The position numbers were made by a program, and so were the translations under genes. From positions 5,182,001 through 5,246,000 of the forward strand of contig NZ_CP076538.1 in NCBI RefSeq assembly GCF_018885265.1: a stretch of 64,000 nt of DNA, read 5' to 3'. Below are positions 25,946 through 33,552 of this stretch, one piece after another. The DNA comes from Amycolatopsis aidingensis (GTDB lineage Bacteria > Actinomycetota > Actinomycetes > Mycobacteriales > Pseudonocardiaceae). The notes beneath the pieces were generated by a model. That model worked only from the letters and a program-made list of their open reading frames with translations. It ran no database searches and was not told where the DNA came from. Each line of letters opens with the position of its first letter. Positions within the stretch are counted from its first letter, which is position 1.

Positions 25946-27274
25946 ATGGACAGACACAGTTCTGATCCGCACACGGATCCCCCAGAAGACGCACTCACCA
26001 CACTCGACGCCTTGGAGGCCAACGAACGCGCCATCGCCCGGCTGGAAGCGCGGCGGGTGCTGCTGGTGGCCGACCTCGCCCACGACGGGGACGAACGGGT
26101 CTCGCTGGTGACCGAGATCGCCGGACGGCTGTACTGGACCCGGCACCGAGTCGAGGAAGCCCTGGCGCTGGGGCAGCACCTTACCCGGTTGCCGAACACC
26201 CTGGCCGCGTTCCGCGAGGGCCGGATTGATCAGGAGAAGGTGAAAGCGGTGGTGGAACCCACCGCGGTCCTCACCGACCACCAGGCCCGCGAGGTGGATG
26301 AGCGGATGGGCGACAAACTGGAGCGCAAGGACCGGACGAGTTTGCGGCGGTCGGTGCGCTACCAGGTGCTGGCCGTGGACCCGGACGGGGCGGCGCGGCG
26401 CACCCGGGCCCGGCGGGCACAACGATCCCTGGAACTCATCCATCAGGAGGATGGGGTGTCCAGCCTCATGGCCGATCTGCCCACCGAGGTCGCCACGGCG
26501 ATCTACGCACGCTGCGACCGGGCCGCCCGACGGATGCGGAAAGAAGGCGACAGCCGCACCCTGGAACAACTACGGGCAGACGTGTTCGCCGACCTCGCCC
26601 TGCGGGAACAGGGTGAGATCCGGGCGCCGCGGACGGAGGTGTACCTGTACTTCGCCGCCAGCTCCCTACTCGGACTGGACGAGCAGCCGGGATACCTGGC
26701 CGGGCACGGGCACATCCCGGCATCACTAGCGCGGGAGCTGGCCACCCACCCCGACAGCGTCTGGCGACGGTTGCTGACCGACCCGGCCACCGGACACCCC
26801 ACCGACCTCGGACGCACCCGGTACCGGCCCCCGGCGGCACTGGATGAGTTCGTACGGGTACGAGACCGGGAATGCCAGGGCATCGGGTGCCACCGGCCCT
26901 CCCAGCAATGCCAGAACGACCACACCACCGACTGGGCCCAGGGCGGAGGCACCAACGAAGAAGAGCTGGTCGGGTACTGCGAACGCGACCACCACCTCAA
27001 GGACCTGCCGGGATGGAAATACGAGGTGATCGACGGCATACCCACCATCACCACACCCCACGGAGACATCCACCAAAGCCCCGCGAACCACTCCACGAAC
27101 CCCTCACCCCAGACAACGACAAACCACCCTTCTGAAGACCTTCTAGCCGGCAGAATCCGCGCCGGCCGGACGACGGAATGGCACCTTACGACTCTCGAGG
27201 CGGACTTGTGGTCCGCATCACCTAGCAGGCCACCTGATGTCCACAGTGGCCAGACAGTCGCACGAAAGAATTGA
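25946..27274 (+). CDS. 13E12/DUF222-type HNH protein (second copy)
   Basis: A 442-aa member of the same broad family as the intron-split gene at 10518, but only distantly similar. Helical DUF222-like region (~15-300) followed by an HNH fold with CQGIGC, CQNDHTTDWAQGG and YCERDHHLKDLPGW; the first His of the classic HH is Asn, the zinc and metal-binding residues remain. ATG 25946 or 25940. The C-terminal ~70 residues after GDIHQSP are low-complexity. Not interrupted by an intron. No neighbours suggest a system. Confidence 0.85.
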   Translation: MDRHSSDPHTDPPEDALTTLDALEANERAIARLEARRVLLVADLAHDGDERVSLVTEIAGRLYWTRHRVEEALALGQHLTRLPNTLAAFREGRIDQEKVKAVVEPTAVLTDHQAREVDERMGDKLERKDRTSLRRSVRYQVLAVDPDGAARRTRARRAQRSLELIHQEDGVSSLMADLPTEVATAIYARCDRAARRMRKEGDSRTLEQLRADVFADLALREQGEIRAPRTEVYLYFAASSLLGLDEQPGYLAGHGHIPASLARELATHPDSVWRRLLTDPATGHPTDLGRTRYRPPAALDEFVRVRDRECQGIGCHRPSQQCQNDHTTDWAQGGGTNEEELVGYCERDHHLKDLPGWKYEVIDGIPTITTPHGDIHQSPANHSTNPSPQTTTNHPSEDLLAGRIRAGRTTEWHLTTLEADLWSASPSRPPDVHSGQTVARKN

Positions 27275-27775
27275 TCAGAGCGACGATGGATGAGTTATCT
27301 ATGCAACCATCTCGACAGATCGATGGACACGAGAAAAGTGATTAAATCACTGTCACCGGTCATCAGGTTGAGATTTTACGAACAAAAATACATCCCCGTC
27401 GCCCGTTCACGAACGCAGCTCGCAGGAGCCCCTGGTAACGAATCCGAAAAGGTGTCACGAGCCGCGACAGCACGTGCGCGATCCGTGAAAACGGACACGG
27501 ATAACACCCGGACTAGGCCGTTCGACGCATTATCGCTAATCCGATTGACGCATCTATACCAAGTTGTAAACGTTGACCGATCAAGTATACCGGCTAGCTG
27601 ACCAGGGATTCTAACGTGGTGTGACGCACCCATATATCGAGCGAAGCCGGGGGCTCGGAAAAGAATTCCGGAAACACGAGACAAGATCGTGGGCTTTGGG
27701 TACATTGCGTCAGATGCAGGGGTCACTGGGGTTGGTCCACATAGGCGTGGGCGCTCGTGCCGAAGAAAGGCACGT
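27275..27775. other. 500-bp AT-richer intergenic region before the NRPS-PKS operon
   Basis: Clearly lower GC than its surroundings. I find no convincing gene: the 103-codon frame at 27290-27601 lacks a ribosome site and family features. Two -35-like hexamers, ttgacg (27545-27550) and ttgacc (27573-27578), lie about 200-230 bp upstream of the first operon gene; -10 boxes are poor. This is the only place from which the 36-kb operon can be started within the window, so its main promoter is expected here. Confidence 0.4.
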
Positions 27776-28957
27776 ATGACGGCATCTCTTGTTGTCCTCG
27801 GTACGGGTTCGCTGGCGAACGCAACCTGCGATGCGCTCGCCACCGTGGCGGACGAGCCGACCGAGGTCCATGTGCTCGGCCGCGCGCCGCACAAGGTCCA
27901 GCAGCTCAGCTACCTCGCGGGCACGCGGGCACGGCTCGCGGGCAGGCCAGTGACCTTCCACCCCGTACCGGTGGGTACGGAGCCGGTCGAGAACAACCTC
28001 ACCGAACTGCTCGGCGAACTGCGCCCGCACGGCGTGTTCGTCTGCGCCTCCCCGCAGAGTCCATGGGAACGCCTCACCGCCCCTTCGGCCTGGACAGAAC
28101 TGCTGGAACGCGCCGGATTCGGGATCACGCTGCCACTGCACGCGGACCTCGCGGCACGCGCGGGGCGGGCCATCCGCGCCACCAGCCCGGGCACCTGGCT
28201 GGTGAACGCCTGCTTCCCGGACGCCGTCAATCCCGTGCTGACCGCGCTGGACATCCCCGTCCTGTGCGGTATCGGCAACGTCGGGACCCTGGCCGCCTCG
28301 CTCCAGGCCGCCTGGCACCTACCGGACCAGACGAGGATGCAGCTGCTCGCCCACCACGCGCACCTGCATCCCCCACCCGGACCGGAGCAGGAGGCAATGG
28401 CCTGGGTGGACGGTCACCGCACCCCCGGACTCACCGAACTGCTGGCCACCCAGCGCGCCACGAACCGCGAAGCGCTCAACCGGATCACCGGCTACACCGC
28501 GGCGGTCCTGCTGAACGCCTTGCTCACCGGAGCCGAACTCGCCACCCATGTACCCGGGCCCCTTGGCCATCCCGGTGGTTATCCGGTGCGCGTGCGCGAG
28601 GGCATAGTTTCCCTGCGGCTACCGCCGGGCCTCACCGAGGCCGAGGCGATCGCGGTCAACCAGCGCGCCGCCCGGCGGGACGGCGTGCGGATTCTCGGGG
28701 ACGAGATCCACTTCGAACCCGATTGCAGGGCCGCGCTGGCAGGCCCACTTCCCGAACTGGCCGACGGATTCGGCGTCACCACGCTGAACCACGCCGGCGC
28801 GGCTTTGCTCGAGCTACGCACCGAACTGCGCAGCCGACCTCATCCCCACCACCGAAGGGACGCTGATGACCTCAGAGCCCGCAACGATCGAAGCAGCCGA
28901 GATGAACACGCTCGCCCCACCGGCGATGTCCGGGAACCTGCTGACCGACTTCACTGA
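27776..28957 (+). CDS. NAD(P)-binding Rossmann-fold protein (operon gene 1)
   Basis: A 393-aa protein starting with a dinucleotide-binding motif (VVLGTGSLANATCDAL, GxGxxA) followed by VHVLGRAPHK. Size and layout (N-terminal Rossmann domain, helical C-terminal domain) fit opine/octopine-dehydrogenase-like or related amino-acid dehydrogenases, but I do not recognise the precise family. ATG 27776 chosen over upstream GTG/ATG codons because similarity to a Rossmann start begins there. The last ~38 residues (from PHPHHRRDADD) look non-coding and overlap the next gene by 92 bp; the original stop may have been lost by a small indel. Probably makes or modifies a building block together with the next gene. 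Confidence 0.7.
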   Translation: MTASLVVLGTGSLANATCDALATVADEPTEVHVLGRAPHKVQQLSYLAGTRARLAGRPVTFHPVPVGTEPVENNLTELLGELRPHGVFVCASPQSPWERLTAPSAWTELLERAGFGITLPLHADLAARAGRAIRATSPGTWLVNACFPDAVNPVLTALDIPVLCGIGNVGTLAASLQAAWHLPDQTRMQLLAHHAHLHPPPGPEQEAMAWVDGHRTPGLTELLATQRATNREALNRITGYTAAVLLNALLTGAELATHVPGPLGHPGGYPVRVREGIVSLRLPPGLTEAEAIAVNQRAARRDGVRILGDEIHFEPDCRAALAGPLPELADGFGVTTLNHAGAALLELRTELRSRPHPHHRRDADDLRARNDRSSRDEHARPTGDVREPADRLH

Positions 28958-30281
28958 ACTCCTGCCGCGGGCGATCGCCGAATGCGTGGCCGACCCGGCC
29001 CCGGTCACCGGTGACCCGGCCAGGTTCTCCCCCGGGTTCGAGCTACCGCCACCGGACGCGGGCATCCAGCGCCTCTACGCCGCCGCCACCGCGCGATGGT
29101 GGCCGCTCGGTGAGTACGCGGGCCACCGGCTGACCCTGCTCGACCTGGCAGGCAACCCGGGAACCCACACCACCAAGACCTTCGCCTCACTGCTCATCGT
29201 GGCACGCGCGATCGGGTACATCCGCCGCACCGGCGAACCGATCACCATCTTCTCCCCCACCTCGGCGAACAAGGGCACGGCGCTGCGGGACGCGGTGCTG
29301 CGGGCGATCGAGGCCGAGCTGGTGACGCCGGAACAGCTGCGGGTGGTGATCCTGGCGCCGGAATCCTCCCGGGACAAACTGCGGGCAGGCCGGATGTGCA
29401 CCGACCCCACCTTGCGCGAGCTCAACCCGCTGCTGCTGCACCGGGGCATACCCCCGGAGTCGGTGAAGCAGCTCGGCAGGCAGTTCGCCGACACCTACGC
29501 CCCCAGGCTCAAGCAAGGCGGCCGGAATCTCTGGTACTCCCTCGACCTGGCGAACTACCTGGTCGCCGACACCGCCCGCGCGTTCTTCGAGCACGCGGTG
29601 GATCCCACCGATCCCGCAAGCGCACCGCGCTGGCACGCGCACGCGGTGTCCAGCGCGTTCGGCATGCTCGGCTATCACCACGGCCGTGCTGTGCTGGAGG
29701 GCGCGGGGCTCGCCACCCCGGCCAGCAGGCCCGCCACGCTGCTGGTGCAGCACCTTGCCACCGCGGACATGGTGCTCTCCCTGTGCACCGGCGGCTTCGA
29801 ACGGGAAGGGCTGCCCCGCTACTCCGCCGAGGCCGGGACCGGCCTGCACCGGCAGGACGGCAAGACCGACCCGCATTTCCCTGCCACCACCTGCGATCCG
29901 GACGAGGTACTCGACCCGACCTTCTACACCAGGCGGCCCGCGACCTCACCCGCGATGAACGAGCTGATCGGCCGGTTCGGCGGGGACGGGATCGTGGTGT
30001 CCCTGCACGAATGCCTGCACCGGTACCCGGAAATCCGGGCCAGGCTGGCCGGGCACGAGCGCGAACTCCCCGCCGACGTACGCAAGCTCCGCGAGTGGTC
30101 CCTCGTGATGGCCATGACCGGGGTGCTGAACGCCGTGGACCGCGGACTGGTCACCCCCGGCGCGGACATCGTGGTGCACGGATCGGGCTGGTACTCCACC
30201 GACGAGTACCGGCCGCCGGGGGAATCCGAGACCACCACGGTGGACAATGTGGACGATATCGCGGCAGCGGTCATCGGCTGA
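28866..30281 (+). CDS. Unrecognised protein, possible PLP fold-type-II-like enzyme
   Basis: A 471-aa soluble protein. Residues ~95-180 (LAGNPGTHTTKTFASLLIVA ... IFSPTSANKGTALRDAV ... RVVILAPE) resemble the substrate/PLP-binding layout of threonine-synthase/cysteine-synthase-type enzymes: an NPxxxxxTK segment with Lys in the place of the PLP lysine, then a Ser/Thr-Ser-x-Asn loop. The C-terminal part (GDGIVVSLHECLHRYPEI) is unique. Start ATG 28866 follows accgaaggga; ATG 28902 and 28926 are alternatives. The pairing of a PLP-like protein with a Rossmann dehydrogenase resembles the SbnA/SbnB logic for 2,3-diaminopropionate, but neither protein is a clear homologue. Confidence 0.5.
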   Translation: MTSEPATIEAAEMNTLAPPAMSGNLLTDFTELLPRAIAECVADPAPVTGDPARFSPGFELPPPDAGIQRLYAAATARWWPLGEYAGHRLTLLDLAGNPGTHTTKTFASLLIVARAIGYIRRTGEPITIFSPTSANKGTALRDAVLRAIEAELVTPEQLRVVILAPESSRDKLRAGRMCTDPTLRELNPLLLHRGIPPESVKQLGRQFADTYAPRLKQGGRNLWYSLDLANYLVADTARAFFEHAVDPTDPASAPRWHAHAVSSAFGMLGYHHGRAVLEGAGLATPASRPATLLVQHLATADMVLSLCTGGFEREGLPRYSAEAGTGLHRQDGKTDPHFPATTCDPDEVLDPTFYTRRPATSPAMNELIGRFGGDGIVVSLHECLHRYPEIRARLAGHERELPADVRKLREWSLVMAMTGVLNAVDRGLVTPGADIVVHGSGWYSTDEYRPPGESETTTVDNVDDIAAAVIG

Positions 30282-30307
30282 GCACGAGCACGGAGCTGAT
30301 CGGCACC

Positions 30308-32164
30308 ATGACCGCGATCCGTCAGGACACCACCACCATCATCACCGCGTTCGCCGCCAAGGCGGCCGAGTCGCCGGACGCCCCCGCGGTGATCGCCGAC
30401 GACGGCGAGCTCAGCTACCGGCGGCTGGCCGCGGGTGCCGCCGCCGTCGCCGAGCACATCCGGCGGCAGCGGCCGGACGGCCCGGTGGCACTGCTGTGCA
30501 GGCACGGAGCCACCACCATCGGCGCGCTGCTCGGCACCCTGCTGGCCGGCTGCCCCTACGTCCCGCTGGACCCCACCTTCCCGCGCGACCGCCTCGGCTA
30601 CCAGCTGGCCGACTCCGGGGCCGGGTTGCTGCTCACCGACGAGGGCAACCGTTCCTTCGCCGAGCGGGTGGCGAGCGAGGCGCCGCAGCAACCCCCGGTC
30701 GCCGATATCGACCCACTGCTGGCAACGGAGTCCACAGTAGACCCAAGTGAACTGGTGTCGCCCGCGGAGCCGGAGGACCCCGCCTACCTGCTGTACACCT
30801 CGGGCTCGACCGGGCAACCGAAGGGCGTGTGGCAAAGCCATCGCAATGTGGTCTTCGGCGCCCGCAACCACATCCGCCAGTTCACCATCACCCCCGCGGA
30901 CCGCACCAGCGTGCTGACCTCGTTCGGTTTCGACATGGCGGTCACCGACACCTTCTCCGCCCTGCTGTCCGGGGCCGCCGCGGTACCCATCGACATCCGC
31001 AGCACCGGGCTGGCCCGGCTCGCCGCCCTGCTCGCCGAGCGCGGGGTGACGATCTACCACTCCACCCCCACCGTCTACCGCTACCTGATGGCCGGCCTGG
31101 AAGGGACGGGCACGCTCGCCGACCTCCGGGTCGTACTGCTCGGCGGTGAGGAGGTGACCGCGCGGGACGTCCGGTCGTGCCGGGAGCACATCGGGCCGGG
31201 GTGCGTGTTCGTCAACGGGTACGGCACGACCGAGGTCAGCTTCATCGCGCAGCACCACCTACCCGCCTCGGCGCCCCTGCCGGACGGCATCGTCCCCATC
31301 GGGCGCCCGCTGGACGGCATCGAGGTACTCCTGCTGGACGGCGATGGCAAGCCCGGTACCGAGGGCGAGATCCTGGTGCGCAGCCCGCATGTCGCGCTCG
31401 GCTACCACGGCGAGGCGAGCGGCGCGGGCAGCCGGTTCGGCACCAGGGAGGGCGAACGCACCTACCGCACCGGCGACCTTGCCCGCAGGCTGCCGGACGG
31501 CACGCTCACCTTCCTCGGCCGGGCCGACCGCCAGGTGAAGATCCGCGGCCACCGGGTGGAGCTCGGCGAGGTGGAGACCCGGCTGGCCGACCTGCCGCAG
31601 GTGGCGCAGGCCGCCGTGCTGGCAAGGCGCGGTGCCGCGGGCGACGACACCGAACTGGTCGGCTACGCCGTGCCGAGCGAGGACGGTGCGTTCGACCCCG
31701 CTGCGGCCAGGGACGCGCTGGCAGCCCGGCTACCGGCCTACATGCTGCCCAGAGTGATCGTCGAGCTGGCCGAGCTGCCGCTCACCGTCACCGGGAAGCT
31801 GGACGAGCGCGCGCTGCCCGCACCGCCGCCACCCGCACCGGCCGCCGAGCAGGCGGCCCGGACCGAGCTGGAGAGCGTGATCGCGCGGGCCTGGTGCGAG
31901 ACGCTGGGCCTGGACGCGGTGGGCAGGGACGAGCACTTCTTCGACCTCGGCGGCCATTCCCTGCTGATGGCGCTGGTCCAGCTCCGCCTTGCCGACGCGC
32001 TCGGCAGCAAACCGCCGATGGCAACACTGTTCGCGCACCCGACGGTCGGCGCGCTGGCGGAACACCTCGCCGGGACCGCCACCGCGGAACCGGAGGCCGG
32101 GGCGGCCGCCGCGGACCGGGCCGCACGGCGCAGGCAGGCACGCACGAAACGGGCACGGCGATGA
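30308..32164 (+). CDS. NRPS loading module A-PCP
   Basis: A 618-aa didomain. Adenylation domain at ~15-510 with YTSGSTGQPKG (A3), FGFDMAVTD (A4), NGYGTTEVSF (A5), YRTGD (A7) and TGKLDERALP (Lys of A10). Carrier protein at ~520-590 with DEHFFDLGGHSL. There is no condensation domain, so it starts a chain. By eye against GrsA the pocket reads D-M-T-H-L-G-G-F-I, which fits no code I know; A8/A9 are normal. The C-terminal tail DRAARRRQARTKRARR is strongly basic and recurs in the protein at 38610; both precede KS proteins. ATG 30308 is 26 bp after the preceding stop; its stop overlaps the next start. Confidence 0.92.
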   Translation: MTAIRQDTTTIITAFAAKAAESPDAPAVIADDGELSYRRLAAGAAAVAEHIRRQRPDGPVALLCRHGATTIGALLGTLLAGCPYVPLDPTFPRDRLGYQLADSGAGLLLTDEGNRSFAERVASEAPQQPPVADIDPLLATESTVDPSELVSPAEPEDPAYLLYTSGSTGQPKGVWQSHRNVVFGARNHIRQFTITPADRTSVLTSFGFDMAVTDTFSALLSGAAAVPIDIRSTGLARLAALLAERGVTIYHSTPTVYRYLMAGLEGTGTLADLRVVLLGGEEVTARDVRSCREHIGPGCVFVNGYGTTEVSFIAQHHLPASAPLPDGIVPIGRPLDGIEVLLLDGDGKPGTEGEILVRSPHVALGYHGEASGAGSRFGTREGERTYRTGDLARRLPDGTLTFLGRADRQVKIRGHRVELGEVETRLADLPQVAQAAVLARRGAAGDDTELVGYAVPSEDGAFDPAAARDALAARLPAYMLPRVIVELAELPLTVTGKLDERALPAPPPPAPAAEQAARTELESVIARAWCETLGLDAVGRDEHFFDLGGHSLLMALVQLRLADALGSKPPMATLFAHPTVGALAEHLAGTATAEPEAGAAAADRAARRRQARTKRARR

Positions 32165-33552
32165 CGGCCGCGGCTGAGGACTCGATCGCGGTGATCGGCA
32201 TGGCCTGCCGGGTGCCGGGCGCCGCGGACGTGGACACCTTCTGGCACAACCAGCTCGCCGGGGTGGACGCGGTGCGCCGGTACACCGCGGCCGAGCTGCG
32301 CGCATCCGGCCTGGACGAGGAGACCAGCACCGACCCGCACTACGTCGCAGCCTACGGCCACCTGGACGGGCTCGCCGAGTTCGACGCCGGGTTCTTCGGC
32401 TACACCGCGGAGGAGGCCGCCCGCATCGACCCGCAGCAGCGGCTGTTCCTCGAGGTGGCGACCACCGCGCTGGCCGACGCCGGGCACGACCCCGCGGCCC
32501 GGCGGGAAACCGTCGGGGTGTACGCCGGTGCCGCTGCCAGCCGGTACTTCCTGTTCCACGTGCTGCCCAGCCTGCCGCCCACGGAATGGGAGGACGCGAT
32601 TCCCGGCAATCCGCCGGACTTCGTGCCCGCGCGAGTGGCCTACAAGCTCGGCCTCACCGGGCCCGCGGTGGCGGTGCAGACGGCCTGCTCCTCCTCCCTG
32701 GTCGCGATCTGCCAGGCCGCGCAGGGCCTGCTGGACTACCGGTGCGACCTGGCGATCGCGGGCGGGGCCGCGGTGATCTCCACTCAGCAGAACGGCTACC
32801 GGTACCGGCAGGGTGGTCCGCTGTCCCCGGACGGGGTCTGCCGTGCGTTCGACGCCAAGGCGTCCGGGATGGTGTTCGGCAACGGGGCGGGGGCTGTGGT
32901 GCTCAAGCGACTGCCCGACGCCCTCGCCGATGGCGACCATGTGGACGCCGTGCTGCCGGGCTGGGCGGTGAACAACGACGGCGCGGCGCGCGCCGGCTTC
33001 ACCGCGCCCGGGATGGACGGCCAGTCCGCTGTGGTCACCGAGGCACTGGCCTGCGCGCAGGCCGATCCGGACAGCATCGGGCTGGTCGAGGCACACGGCA
33101 GTGCCACCGCGGTCGGCGACGCCATCGAGTTCGGCGCGCTGTGCCAGGCTTTCCGCACCGACGCGCGCCGGTTCTGCGCGCTGGGCTCGGCCAAGACGGC
33201 CATCGGGAACCTGGACGCCGCGGCCGGGGTGGTCGGCCTGATCAAGGCGGTCTGCGCGGTGCGGGAAGGGCGGATCCCGCCGCTGCTGCACTTCGCGAGC
33301 CCCAACCCGGAGATCGACCTGGAAACCGGTCCGTTCTACGTCAACCAGGACGCCCTCCCCTGGCCGGAGCGCCACCCGGTGCGCCGGGCCGGGGTCAGCT
33401 CCTTCGGTCTCGGCGGCACCAACGCGCATGTCCTGGTGGAGCACCGGGCTGGGGAGCACAGTCCGCGCCCGCGCCGCCCGCTGCCGAGGTTCCGGCGCGA
33501 GCGGCACTGGATCGAACCCATGGACCCGCGTGCGAAGCGGGAGGCAGGATGA
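32161..33552 (+). CDS. Stand-alone ketosynthase with Cys-His-Asn triad
   Basis: A 463-aa protein with a single modular-PKS-type ketosynthase: VIGMACRVPGAADVDTFW at the start, active Cys176 in TACSSS, His312 in EAHGSAT. The second histidine (GHxxxAAG) is replaced by Asn350 in AIGNLDAAAG. A C-H-N set is normal in FabH/chalcone-synthase-type enzymes but rare in modular KSs. No acyltransferase or carrier is attached; only ~45 residues follow the KS (RPLPRFRRERHWI, a post-AT-linker-like remnant). It starts inside the stop of the A-PCP gene and probably accepts its aminoacyl or peptidyl thioester. It may extend, transfer or merely gatekeep. Confidence 0.85.
   Translation: MTAAAEDSIAVIGMACRVPGAADVDTFWHNQLAGVDAVRRYTAAELRASGLDEETSTDPHYVAAYGHLDGLAEFDAGFFGYTAEEAARIDPQQRLFLEVATTALADAGHDPAARRETVGVYAGAAASRYFLFHVLPSLPPTEWEDAIPGNPPDFVPARVAYKLGLTGPAVAVQTACSSSLVAICQAAQGLLDYRCDLAIAGGAAVISTQQNGYRYRQGGPLSPDGVCRAFDAKASGMVFGNGAGAVVLKRLPDALADGDHVDAVLPGWAVNNDGAARAGFTAPGMDGQSAVVTEALACAQADPDSIGLVEAHGSATAVGDAIEFGALCQAFRTDARRFCALGSAKTAIGNLDAAAGVVGLIKAVCAVREGRIPPLLHFASPNPEIDLETGPFYVNQDALPWPERHPVRRAGVSSFGLGGTNAHVLVEHRAGEHSPRPRRPLPRFRRERHWIEPMDPRAKREAG

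Noticed and set aside
27290..27601. 103-codon frame in the AT-richer gap
   Set aside because: No ribosome site, no recognisable fold, codon use unlike the neighbours.
32586..33548. Extension of the first LanB-like gene upstream in the same frame
   Set aside because: Runs through the KS gene in the wrong frame; family similarity begins only after ATG 33549.
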